A DNA stretch of 64,000 nucleotides from Capronia americana (Eukaryota; Ascomycota; Eurotiomycetes; Chaetothyriales; Herpotrichiellaceae). The stretch lies in assembly GCA_016110215.1 (NCBI GenBank), contig JADWQD010000008.1:620001-684000 (forward strand), in the 5' to 3' direction. Positions 21,039-31,895 of the stretch are shown one piece after another; position 1 is the stretch's first letter, and the number at the start of each line of letters is the position of its first letter. The notes below the pieces were generated by a model that saw only the letters and a list, made by a program, of their open reading frames with translations, was not told the origin of the DNA and ran no database searches. A program made the translations under genes and the position numbers.

Positions 21039-21738
21039 GTAGGGGTGTCTCCGACATAGCTATCAGGCTGGAAGTTGACAAGTCGATAGATAGCTAGCTA
21101 GCTGGCTGGCTAGCGGTCGGTCTGCAGACCGGGCCGGAGGGGATGATGGACGGAACAGAGGCGACACTGGAAGATCCATGGCATGAGCCTAAGAGAACGG
21201 TTCTTGCCCGTTGAGGATTTGCCCATCGGGTCGATATGTTTTCTTCAAACGCCAAACTTCCTATGATGTGGGTGGTGTCGAGGAAGTCGTCTCGCCCAGT
21301 GCCGGGTTTCCGTTTTGAGCATCATCCCAAGGCACAAGGTTGGGTTTCGTGACAGCTGATCCTCTTCCAAGTACCATATGCACGTTCTTTTTGCTGGCAA
21401 TCGTCGCTGAACCCTCTTGCCATCCGCTTTTGGATGCTGACATGAATCAGCTGGAACATCTCAGATGGCCCATGGAAGTTTTTGCCACGATTCAGAAATA
21501 AAACGCAGGCATTTTCAAGATTGCCTATGTTCATCCAACCAAGACATCCTCGGGGAGATCGGCATATTGGTATCTAATAACTCGAAGAGAACAACTCCAG
21601 GACTACTACAGACAGTAGTCGCGTTCCATCTTTTTGCATCCGGAAGATTTGACCCAGGTCGGCTGGGTTGTGTCATTTCCTCTTTGATGAGCGCTCACGG
21701 ATGTGGCGATGGTCGGAGCAATCGACGGGCCTTCCTTC
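21039..21738. other. Intergenic region, convergent 3' ends
   Basis: Between the EthD gene (plus) and the enoyl-CoA hydratase gene (minus). It has a TAGC/GGCT simple repeat at 21084-21113. A minus-strand open stretch at 21261-21534 has no recognisable domain, so I do not call it. Confidence 0.5.
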
Positions 21739-22996
21739 TTATGCTGCCCCGTTCGTTGTTTTGGTCGCCTGCCTTGCTTCGTATTCCTTTTTAGCTTTTT
21801 GCTTCCGCACAAAGAATCTCTGGGTGTATTCCTTTGGTTCGGCAGCTCCATCCTTAAACGCCTCAGCGAAGGCATCAATGCTAGCAGTGACGCCCGACAC
21901 AAGATCATTTTCTTCCCAGTATCTGATCAGCCGTTTCTGAGATTTCATGGCGAGTGGGCCATTATCACAAAAGCGCTGCGCCGTCTTGGCAACATTGTAG
22001 CGAAGGCTTTCGGACGTCGGATAGACGTAATCAACAAGACCCCAGGGGGAAGCGATCTCCGTGTCAATGTTGTTGCCTACTAACAGAAGTTGCCTGGTTT
22101 TCTGCCAACCGATGATGTTTGCTAGCAGTCTGGCCTGAACGACAGATGGTACCTGTGTAGACTCTTAGTCTTATCCACGCGGCAAAGCGATAGTCTGGGA
22201 TCAATAGTTCCGAAGTGCGGATTGACTTACTCCAAGTTCGACTTCCGGCATCGCGAAAAGAGAGCCCTTCAGAGCATAGCGGAAATCACACGATGCGGCA
22301 AGCTCGAGTCCCGCACCGAAGCAGCGACCTTCGATTTGTGCAATGGTGGGTATGGCAGTCTCGCGGATAGCTTGACCTGCTTCCCAGACCCTCAAGATCA
22401 GGCTCCTGGCTTGGTCGGGGGTGGCTAGATTGGCAAGTTCAGTCACGTGCTATATTTATACCATGGGATGAAGTCAGTCACTGTTGTGTTTCATGCAATG
22501 TCGCTTGCATATGGAGGCCTCGACTTACCATGCCAGTACAGAACCCTTTGTCGCCAGTCAAAACAATGCACCGGAGGTCCTCCTTCAGGCTCAGTTCGCG
22601 AAAGGTCGTTGTAATGTTCTGAAGTAGTGAAACATTTAATGAATTACCCACAGAACTATTCTGAATCGTGACTTTTGCAATTCTATGGCCCTCCTTGCCT
22701 AGAGATATTTCGTCGCAGCGTATTCGGCCAAACCCATCATCACCACCATAGTAGTTCGTTGTTAAGACTTTAAGAAAGGTATCATTGGATAACGGCAATG
22801 GACTGGCCGTGGAATATTGTCGGCCGAATGTGCTTCCTGGCCGGAGTCCTAACCGTGCCCCGTTATATTGCTGACTCGAGCACTGACCGCTGGACCGCCG
22901 TTTCGGAGTCAGCGATCCAGAGACTTTTCTTGTTGGTAGGCGAGTTGAGTAGTTGCGGAGCTGACAGGCACGTCGTAGAGCATGGCGTGTCTCCAT
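21739..22996 (-). CDS. Enoyl-CoA hydratase/isomerase family protein, probably mitochondrial
   Basis: Three exons, 22996-22529, 22449-22231 and 22152-21739, all splicing in phase 0 with GTAAGT donors, giving 366 aa. The first 80 or so residues are Arg/Ser-rich with no acidic residues (METRHALRRACQLRNYSTRL), a good mitochondrial presequence. The crotonase fold follows: KVTIQNSSVGNSLNVSLL, LRCIVLTGDKGFCTGM (oxyanion loop 1), PTIAQIEGRCFGAGLELAASCDFRYAL (oxyanion loop 2) and PSVVQARLLANIIGW. Crotonases hydrate or isomerise acyl-CoA thioesters. GLELAASCDF supports the hydratase-like loop, but substrate chain length or pathway cannot be read. The start uses the first ATG; an upstream TTG frame is ignored. 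Confidence 0.87.
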
Positions 22997-24193
22997 GGTA
23001 AGGTGACCTGTGATGTGTCCACGAGATGTTTTGTGCAATTGTGGGCGACAAAGATGGAAAGGGAAGTGCGTCAAGTAAGAAGCCTGGGCAGGTTTTCCGC
23101 CAGATGAGAGCTACCTAGGAAGAACCGATGAGGGGAAGAATTAATCTGTTTGAAGCTGGTCTGGAGTATTGGAAAAGGAGAAATGGAGCCGTGGATGGCA
23201 GCCTCGGCAGCTCAACGGCATCCACCGACATCTTCGCGAGGCAGGTTAGCCGGAGCCACCACAGCTGCCAAGACAACAGCATCGCACGCACAATCACGTG
23301 CTGTGAATCCATAGGAATCGGAATCCTCACAGAAATCCCATGACTCGAGGGTATGACCTGATATCGCGCACATGAGGGAGAGCACGATCAAGTTTAAGTT
23401 CAGGACACCTCCCCACCTGTGGATATACCTGACCCAGCTTGGAGCCCTTCCGAAACCGTTTAAATCTAGTCTCCGTAGCGCCTGCACGAATCCTAGAAAA
23501 GTACGGACATTGGGATAGAGAGGACATCATGGGTGGCTCGAGCTACTACGATAGAGAGTATAGCCCGCTAAGGTTAGAGCGAAAGAGATGGGATGTGCCC
23601 TGTAAGCGTCAGTTGGGTGAGACGACCGATGATACGTTAAGTACTTCTTGTAATGGGAAGTCTAGTGGCGAAACAATTTGCTCTGACGACCGAGCCAACG
23701 CGCTGCAATTCTGGCAGGCGCTGCGCGTTGATTAGCCACTCTCAACACCTCGTCATGATGCTTGGCGAGAGAAATAACCGCGCAGTATATTTCAGAGGAA
23801 TCTTACGTCAACTGCAAGGCTGTGTCAGCAAGATGCCATGACTTCCGGAGACGCCCGTGCTGCTTGACCGTTGAAGGTGTTTGAGCTCGCCGCATCGCTC
23901 GGCGAGTCGGCTTCGAGGTTATTCTTAGTTAGGTACAGAACGAGGAAATAAGTGGGTGGAATGCAAGATTATCATGCAGCGGAATCGGCGAGTTGCCCAG
24001 TCCACCTTTTCCTCTTCTCGTCGAGTCGCGGTTGTGACCTTCGGATATCTGACTTGCAGAGCGCGATAAAGGGTCTGTGCTAGCTTCATTTACAGCTTCA
24101 TGTTCCTGAAACCCAGTCCCGGGCTCGATATCCAACTGGCCCTTGCCACGAACACTTTCCGTCCGACTCTTGTGGCCTCGCCTTGCTCCCTCT
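22997..24193. other. Intergenic region
   Basis: Holds the promoter of the enoyl-CoA hydratase gene and of the 2EXR-like gene, which diverge. A minus-strand frame at 23212-23487 has neither splice signals nor motifs that I trust. No gene called. Confidence 0.5.
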
Positions 24194-24736
24194 ATGGTTC
24201 CTCCAATACTCCGTCTGCCGTTCGAGTTGCGCCTCCAAATATGGGATTTTGTTCTTGGGCCCGTCGAAGTTGAGCCTTGCAAGTGTCCCGCGAAACCAGG
24301 CACCTGCACATACAACCACACTGGCGGATGCTGTGAAAGTTTTGACATTTACAAAACTTTCGACAACCGTGTACTGCGAGTAAACCGCCAGATCCATGAC
24401 GAGATCCATGATCTCCTCGCCAGTTCGCCAAAACAATTCATCGTCTGCAGTGGATTGTGCTTGGAGAGCTTTTTCCTGGGTATTAGGAATAGAGACCGCC
24501 AGTGGATCAAACACGTGCGAGTGAATCTGTATGTCGGCGACATTGCAGCGAGCTCCCTGGATCAATGTACGGGGCAAGAGCTGGTGAAGGAGGCCGAAGC
24601 TTCATGCGGAGCCTTCGTTCGAAGCGCATTGAAATGTCAGGGAGTTGGATCTCTGGTGGATGTGACGCTGCTAGGAGTCATCGAGGAGGACGATAAAGGT
24701 CGTAGGATACTACGCGTTAGCCTGACTCTGAAGTGA
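24194..24736 (+). CDS. 2EXR-like fungal protein
   Basis: A single exon of 180 aa from the ATG at 24194 (MVPPILRLPFELRLQIWDFVLGP). The opening LPFELRLQIWDFVL is the signature of a large fungal family (2EXR/F-box-like leader) found in many lineage-expanded, uncharacterised proteins. A Cys-rich piece (CKCPAKPGTC...CC) follows, then the typical RVLRVNRQIHDEIHDLL and IKHVRVNL motifs. The function of the family is unknown; the F-box-like leader suggests protein interaction. The gene is isolated from relatives in this window. The frame extends 17 codons upstream without an ATG. Confidence 0.75.
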   Translation: MVPPILRLPFELRLQIWDFVLGPVEVEPCKCPAKPGTCTYNHTGGCCESFDIYKTFDNRVLRVNRQIHDEIHDLLASSPKQFIVCSGLCLESFFLGIRNRDRQWIKHVRVNLYVGDIAASSLDQCTGQELVKEAEASCGAFVRSALKCQGVGSLVDVTLLGVIEEDDKGRRILRVSLTLK

Positions 24737-25232
24737 GGCTGAAGCACAGCCTCCAGCTTGACTGCACTTGTTGAGGAAGATGTCTCAGATTCGGAGAGAC
24801 CGATCGACGCATAGCAGTGTCCAACTTCTGTGACGACGACGACGGCGACGCTGCCGCCGCCGCCACCACCTTCGATGTCACTGAGCTCACAGGGAGCGGT
24901 CAGAGACTTGCCGGGTATGAGTGAAGCCAAAGAAAGGTGAACTTTCGACGGTAAACGATTCCGGAAGGCCAATAACGTCCCTGTTGTGATCGATGCGAGA
25001 CCAGAGCTGGGACAGGTCAGCCCTCGGGTCTCAACAAGGACAATACATAACGCTTGAGAGGAGTAGACTGGGGAGGAAGAGTCCGGTTGACCAAACGAAG
25101 TGGGCTCTTAGTGCCTTGAGAGCATCGTACATGTCGAGCCTATTTTGCTCGATAACATAATATTCGACATACTGAACCCTCGCCTGGCGATAATCATAGT
25201 GCGGGAAAAACAGAATCCTCAGTCCTCAAACT
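24737..25232. other. Intergenic region, convergent 3' ends
   Basis: 3' UTRs of the 2EXR-like gene and DSK2. A GAC/GCC trinucleotide tract lies at 24831-24870. No gene seen. Confidence 0.6.
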
Positions 25233-26567
25233 CTAGTCCGAAGGATGACTAAGGAGATATTCTATTGCTCCATTCACATTACCACCAGTCCGTCGGAGTG
25301 CCTCAACATTCCGGTCGAAATCATAGAATCCCATCTCATTCAGTTGCTGTAGTTGATGAGAGAATCGCTCCTCAGGAGGCCGGTTATCGGCCGGTGCTGC
25401 TGGTTGGCCACCGCCAAATAGATTGAACAGGCCACCCATGTCATTTGCCGCGCCGCCTTGTTGCCCCCCAGTCATGGCTTGTAACATCTGTTGCATGGCC
25501 TCTGGGTTCTGCAGCAGGGGGTTGTTCGGAGGGTTGAAAGGATTGAAAGGTGGGGGAGCAGTGGTGCCGGCGTTTCCACCAGCCTGTTGACCTGCCGCGG
25601 GAAACAAGGCCATAAATGGGTTGAAAGGTGGCTGAGTCGGTTGCTGGCCTCCGGCCTGAGTCTGCCCAGCGGGGTCCCCAGGCTGAGCTCCAGTGTTGTT
25701 GCCGAAGGGATTACCAAGCGTCTGTAGCAGTGCAAAAGGATTGGGCTGTGGTTGTTGCTGTCGAGGCTGACCAGTCTGGTTGTCGGCCGTGTTCTGGGTG
25801 CTGCCGGTTGTGCCCTCGGTAGTATTGGTCACGCCCGGAGCCGGAAAAGCCTCTTGTCCACCTGCACCTCCAAAAGGACCCATGCCCATCTGTTGCTGCA
25901 TCTGCATCATGTTGCGCAGCATCTGAGGGTTAGTCATCATGCTGCGGAAGTAGTCTGAATTGAGCATTTGCCGAGCTTGAGGGCCCATGGCTCTTAGGTG
26001 AGGGTTCTGATTGATGATCATATCTTGGACTTGAGGATTGCCCATGGCCTCTCGCATCATCTGCTGGAAGTGGGGGTTATCCAACTGGCGCAGAAAGTCG
26101 TCGGGGCTCAAGTTCTCTTGCAACGCGCTGGCGCTAGGCAGCTGAGCAAACCCTGCGTATCTGGCACCGGTGAGGCCAGCTAATGGATCATTCCCGGTGC
26201 CCGAAGCCAGGTTTTGAGGCACTCCAGCGACGCCTTGTGATGCCGTGCCGGCAGAAGGAGTAGACGGTGCGGAGGATTGCGCGGCGGGGTTCTGTCTCTG
26301 ATTGCTGGCGGCGCTCTTCACCAGGTGCATCGTGTTGCCTTCCCTGACATTGTGGGATCCAAGAGTCTCGTGATCTTTCAGCATCTTGCCGCTGTAGATC
26401 AGTCTCTGAGCAGATGCTGGGACATTGGCGTATTCCTCCGAGGCAAGCTTGTTCTTCAGATCAATCGTCGTCATTGACAGGGGGACCGTCAGTGTGTATT
26501 TCTGGCCACCGGAGGATTTGACAAAGAAGGTGACGCTGGCATCTTCAGCCCCAGCAGTGTCGGCCAT
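25233..26567 (-). CDS. DSK2: Ubiquilin, UBL-UBA shuttle factor Dsk2
   Basis: A single exon of 444 aa from MADTAGAEDASVTFFVKSSGG. Residues about 10-86 are the ubiquitin-like domain (LKNKLASEEYANVPASAQRLIYSGKMLKDHETL), which docks on the proteasome. The middle has STI1-type Met/Asn/Gln/Pro repeats (NPHFQQMMREAMGNPQVQDMI, NPQMLRNMMQMQQQMG) and long Asn/Pro/Gly/Gln stretches. The last 45 residues form a UBA domain (RFSHQLQQLNEMGFYDFDRNVEALRRTGGNVNGAIEYLLSH), which binds polyubiquitin. Dsk2 delivers ubiquitinated proteins to the proteasome and takes part in ER-associated degradation. The long frame upstream of this Met is untranslated leader. It diverges from RSE1. Confidence 0.95.
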   Translation of the reverse strand: MADTAGAEDASVTFFVKSSGGQKYTLTVPLSMTTIDLKNKLASEEYANVPASAQRLIYSGKMLKDHETLGSHNVREGNTMHLVKSAASNQRQNPAAQSSAPSTPSAGTASQGVAGVPQNLASGTGNDPLAGLTGARYAGFAQLPSASALQENLSPDDFLRQLDNPHFQQMMREAMGNPQVQDMIINQNPHLRAMGPQARQMLNSDYFRSMMTNPQMLRNMMQMQQQMGMGPFGGAGGQEAFPAPGVTNTTEGTTGSTQNTADNQTGQPRQQQPQPNPFALLQTLGNPFGNNTGAQPGDPAGQTQAGGQQPTQPPFNPFMALFPAAGQQAGGNAGTTAPPPFNPFNPPNNPLLQNPEAMQQMLQAMTGGQQGGAANDMGGLFNLFGGGQPAAPADNRPPEERFSHQLQQLNEMGFYDFDRNVEALRRTGGNVNGAIEYLLSHPSD

Positions 26568-27169
26568 TGTCAAGAAGCTGCAGAGGTGGACGGAGGGTGG
26601 ATGACGGTTTTGGGTTTTGCGATGAGGTGGAAGTGAGAGGCTCGAGCGGAGCGCAGACGCCTGGATGTGGTGCCTTAGTGTAAGGGTAATATGCTCAGTC
26701 GTATAATCACGAGATGTGCCGCAGCAGAGAAGATCGTATGAGCAAGCCGGTGGACAAACTGGCCCGTGAGTCGATGGCGAGAGTGACGAGTTCGACGCAG
26801 TCTTAGACCGTTGGACCAGCTGGAAGGTGCCAGGCGCTCTTGGGCATGCGTCACGGCAGCCCAGGCACACCTGGCGGCTCGGAGGGGCAAGCCCCGAGGG
26901 GCTATTGGGTTGAGGATATTACATAGCAAGATATCGGCTTAGTTACCATTTCAGTTGCAGCCCCAGGCCTCCTCGCTTGCGCTTGGCAAGGCTGTGAACT
27001 TTTTTCCATGTCTCGTTGACACTCTCTGGCACGTCGACTTCAGCTATTGTCCCTGCTTGACCGGCGAGTGGAATCACTTTTCGCGTACCTCGGGGTTGCT
27101 GTTGGCAACAATGCGACTCAGTATCTTGCAGGAAGTCACCTAGAGATACCCGTTTTCAAGTAGCCCACC
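26568..27169. promoter_or_regulatory. Divergent promoter region of DSK2 and RSE1
   Basis: 602 bp separate the two ATGs and must contain both promoters. No clear TATA box. The DSK2 side is open in frame with DSK2 but lacks protein-like character. No further gene. Confidence 0.5.
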
Positions 27170-30100
27170 ATGGCGACGACAAGCTCTATGTTCATGTATA
27201 GCTTGACTATACAGCCGCCGTCAGCCATTACTCAAGCAGTGTTGGGTCAGTTTGCCGGTACAAAAGAGCAACAGATCATCACAGCATCGGGCTCCAGGCT
27301 CACCATCCACAGACCCGATGCCACTCAGGGCAAAGTCTCCCCTCTCTTCACCCAGGATTGCTTCGGCATCATCAGATCGCTAGCTGCCTTTCGCTTGGCA
27401 GGAAGTAGCAAAGGTCTGTCTGTTGAATGACTCGTGAGGAAGATTTTGCTGACATGTCTGTAGACTATCTCATCGTCGGCTCAGATTCCGGTCGCATTAC
27501 CATTCTCGAATACCTGCGAGAACAAAACCGCTTCAACCGCGTCCACCTCGAAACATATGGCAAATCCGGCATTCGAAGAGTCATTCCCGGTCAATATCTT
27601 GCAGCTGACCCAAAGGGAAGAGCGTGTATGATTGCGTCTGTCGAGAAGAATAAATTGGTCTACGTCTTGAACAGAAATGCTCAGGCCGAGCTCACCATCT
27701 CCTCGCCGCTCGAGGCCCACAAACCCCAGACTCTGGTCTTTGACATGATCGCCCTCGATGTCGGTTACGAGAACCCTATCTTCGCCGCGCTCGAGGTTGA
27801 CTATACCGAGGTGGACCAGGACCCGAGCGGCCAGGCGCTCGAAGAGGTGGAGAAACTACTCGTCTTCTACGAACTTGACCTAGGCTTGAACCATGTTGTC
27901 CGCAAATGGGCTGAACCCGTTGCGAGAACCGCGACCAAGTTATTCCAGGTCCCCGGCGGGTCGGATGGTCCGAGCGGCGTCCTAGTTTGCGGAGAAGACA
28001 GTGTCACTTACCGCCATTCGAATCAGGAGGCATTTCGTGTGCCTATCCCACGGAGAAGAGGCATCCTTGAGAATCCCGACCGCAAGAGGCACATTGTGGC
28101 TGGAGTGATGCACAAGATGAAAGGACAGTTCTTCCTACTTTTGCAGACAGAAGACGGCGATCTGTTCAAAGTCACGATAGAGATGGTGGACGATGACAAT
28201 GGCCAACCAACTGGGGAGGTCAAAGCCCTGAAGATCAAATATTTTGACACGGTGCCTGTGGCAAACAGTCTACTCATCTTGAAGAGCGGGTTTTTGTTTG
28301 TGAGCAGTGAAAGCGGGAATCACCACTTCTACCAGTTTGAAAAGCTCGGAGACGATGACGATGAGACCGAGTTCAACAGCGACGACTTCCCTGCAGATCC
28401 CACTGAGGATTACAGCCCGGCATACTTCCGTGTTCGGCCCCTCTCCAATCTCAACCTGGTGCAGAGCATTGATTCAGCAAATCCCTTGATGGACTGCAGA
28501 ATCGCGAACCTACTCGATGAAGATGCTCCGCAGATATATTCGATCTGTGGGTCAGGTGCTCGGAGCAGTTTCAAGACTCTCAAGCATGGTCTATCAGTCT
28601 CGGAAATTGTCGAGTCGGAGCTGCCGGATAAGCCTGAAGCTGTATGGACAACCAAGCTAACTAGGGGAGACGAGTATGATGCATACATCGTGCTGTCTTT
28701 CCGCACTGGTACCCTTGTCCTAAGCATTGGAGAGACTGTTGAGGAGGTCACCGACACCGGCTTTCTCTCGGGAGCTCCGACCCTTGCTGTACAGCAGCTG
28801 GGTGATGATGCATTGATTCAGGTCCATCCCAAAGGCATCCGGCACATTCGAGCAGATAAACGAGTCAATGAATGGCCTGCACCCCAACATCGATCCATTG
28901 TGGCTGCCACCACCAACGAGCGGCAAGTAGCAGTGGCTCTGAGTTCGGGAGAAATCGTCTACTTTGAGATGGACTCGGACGGATCGTTGGCAGAGTACGA
29001 CGAGCGCAGAGAAATGACTGGAACTGTCACTTGTCTTTCTCTTGGAGATGTGCCGGAAGGCCGTGTCCGCAGTTCATTCCTCGCTGTTGGCTGTGACGAT
29101 TCAACCGTGAGAATATTGAGCCTTGACCCTGATTCGACGCTAGAAAGCAAATCAGTGCAGGCATTGACTTCGGCACCTTCGGCTCTGTCCATCATGCCCA
29201 TGGCAGACTCTACATCCGGGGGCACCACACTCTACCTCCACATCGGACTTTATTCGGGTGTCTACCTGCGGACCGTGCTGGATGAGATCACAGGCGAATT
29301 GTCAGATACTCGAACTCGGTTTCTGGGTATCAAGCCGGCCAAATTGTTCCGCGTTTCTGTAAAGGGCCAAAATGCCGTGGTCGCGTTAAGTTCTCGTCCT
29401 TGGTTGGGATACACAGATACACAGACGAACGGCTTCATGCTGACACCTCTCGACTACGTCGGTTTACAGTACGTCTGGAACTTTACAAGCGAACAGTGTC
29501 CAGAAGGAATGGTGGGCATCCAAGGACAAAATCTACGGTACGTCTGACCCCTAATGCCCCATTCGAATGATGAATCTTTAACTATGCTCTTTCCGAGCTT
29601 ATCATGCGGACTTCCAAACTCAACCAATTGTTCCTTCTGACCCAATCCGTGCCACAAACCACTCTCACGTACGTTCCTGGCGCCTGCTGACGACATCGGA
29701 ATAGGATATTCACCATCGAGGACCTGTCACGAAACCTCCTGCAAGAAAACATACCACTACCATACACACCCAGAAAATTCGTCAAACATCCAGAACACCC
29801 CTTATTCTACATCATCGAAGCCGATAACAACATCCTCGCACCAGCCACAAGAACAAAGCTTCTTACGGAGTCGACTGCCGTCAATGGAGATGCTGTTCAA
29901 CTCCCCGCCGAAGAGTTCGGATATCCTCGCGGCACTGGCCACTGGGCTTCATGCATTCAAATTGTTGACCCTGTTACCACCAAATCTGTGATTTTCACGC
30001 TCGAGCTGGAAGACAATGAATGCGCAACAAGCATCTCGGCTGCTCCGTTTGCTAGTCAAGATGACGAAACATTCTTGATCGTCGGCACAGCAAAAGATCT

Positions 30101-31022
30101 GGTTGTCAGTCCTCGATCCTTTTCTGCTGGATACATTCATGTGTATCGATTCCATGAAGATGGCAAGGAGCTCGAGTTTATTCACAAGACAAAAGTGGAA
30201 CAGCCCCCGACCGCTCTGCTGGCATTCCAGGGTCGACTTTTGGCGGGCGTTGGAACAGATTTGAGAATCTACGATCTCGGCATGAAACAGATGCTACGCA
30301 AGTGTCAAGTACAGGTTGCTCCCAATATCATCGTTGGCCTGCAAACCCAAGGGAGCAGAATCATCGTCAGTGACATACAAGACAGCGTGTCGTACTGCGT
30401 GTACAAGTACCAGGAGAACAAACTCATCCCCTTCGCCGATGATGTGATTGCTCGTTGGACGACTTGCTGCACCATGGTCGACTACGAAACCGTGGCAGGA
30501 GGCGACAAGTTCGGTAATCTGTGGATGCTTCGCTGCCCGCAGAAGGCCTCGGAAGAAGCAGACGAAGACGGCTCAGGTGCCCATCTCATCCACGAACGAC
30601 AATACCTCAATGGCGCACCCAATCGCCTTGGTCTCATGGCGCATTACTTCCCCGGCGACATTCCGACGAGTATCCAAAAGACGAATCTCGTGGCCGGTGG
30701 ACGCGATGTTGTCTTCTGGACTGGATTTCAAGGCACGCTGGGGATCCTCGTCCCGTTCGTGAGCCGTGAAGATGTCGACTTTTTCCAGAGTCTCGAAACG
30801 CAGCTTGCTTCAAGCAATGGCAATCCCCCCCTGCTGGGAAGGGATCATCTGATCTACCGGTCATACTATGCACCTTCTAAGGGCACGATTGATGGCGATC
30901 TATGCGAGACGTTTTTCCTGCTATCAAACGACAAGAAACAGCTCATAGCTGCCGAACTGGATCGCAGTATCCGAGAGATTGAAAGGAAGATCTCGGATAT
31001 GAGAACACGGGTGGCATACTAA
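27170..31022 (+). CDS. RSE1: Pre-mRNA splicing factor Rse1 (SF3b subunit 3, SF3b130)
   Basis: Three exons, 27170-27413, 27464-29537 and 29705-31022, giving 1211 aa, the normal length. The introns are 50 and 167 nt. Recognisable segments include the N-terminus MYSLTIQPPSAITQAVLGQFAG, DYLIVGSDSGRITILEYL, RKRHIVAGVMHKMKGQFFLLLQTEDGDLFKV, and near the C-terminus PNRLGLMAHYFPGDIPTSIQKTNL and GRDHLIYRSYYAPSKGTIDGDLCE. It is a three-propeller (MMS1_N/CPSF_A) scaffold. In the U2 snRNP SF3b complex it supports SF3B1 in branch-point recognition, in the nucleus. The splice phases at both junctions restore conserved sequence (GSSK-DYLIVGSDSG; GQNLR-IFTIEDL). Confidence 0.95.
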
Positions 31023-31895
31023 TCTAGCGGTAGAGCAAGGTCTGTGTGCAGACACAACGTGCACGGGGAAATATCCAATTATGAAAGGGATTCCTCGGCT
31101 CGCAGGCAGAAGGAGTGAAGTCAATGATACCCATGTACAAGAAGTGGGCAGGCCGTTCGTGTCCAGCTATCACCTCCAACAAGACTTCAAAGCAGCGCTG
31201 GCATTTTTGACAGGATTCTTCGGTCCAAACCTTTTCACCATGCTTTGATTTCATGCTTACCTCACAATCAGCAGTGCTCGTTTTATTCCTCCCATGAAGA
31301 TGTCTCTTGCCTCGCTCGGTCCGCATTTCTCTATTGCTTGATCTTGAGCTGGATGCCCACTTCGGTGTGCGTACGAGACAAGATCAAACTTGCTGATTTT
31401 GAGTACGATTCCACCTCACGCGCTGGTGGATATTGTAATTTTTCCGGCAACACATTGCCGCTACTTCGGCCGCCCTCAGTTCATGTGTCCTACCGTGAGC
31501 TGGCCAAAGCTGGGACTGTCATGCCGCGGCCAAAACACGTGGACGACCTAAGACCATGGTAAGTTGAAGACTCGCCGTTGTCGCTGAGGGTCCTCGTCTC
31601 TCGGCTGTTGGTCGCTTCGATCGTCTCCGCTTCATGCCTCGTTAGGCTCAGAGAGGCAGGTACCGACATGCCTTTGGGGAAATCCCCCCGCGTTTCTTTG
31701 CTTGACGTGCTCGCTCATGTCCGTGCTTCCACACCTGACTCAAATTTCTGCTTTGTCAAGGTTCGAAATCTTCTCCCTCGGAGCAGGACCAGCTACCGCG
31801 TAAAGCCCAGAGAGATCCATGAGATAGCGCTTCACCCCTGCTGCACCCTTTCCCTCAGCTCACGTCTCCCACATTCTCCACCGTGTAAAGGAACG
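31023..31895. other. Intergenic region and long leader of the nitrilase gene
   Basis: No independent gene. The nitrilase frame is open for about 100 codons upstream of its ATG, but that stretch has no family similarity and carries a C/T-rich leader near 31830-31890. Confidence 0.55.

Noticed and set aside
21261..21534. Minus-strand open stretch downstream of the enoyl-CoA hydratase
   Set aside because: Two overlapping frames look equally protein-like and neither joins to a recognisable exon.
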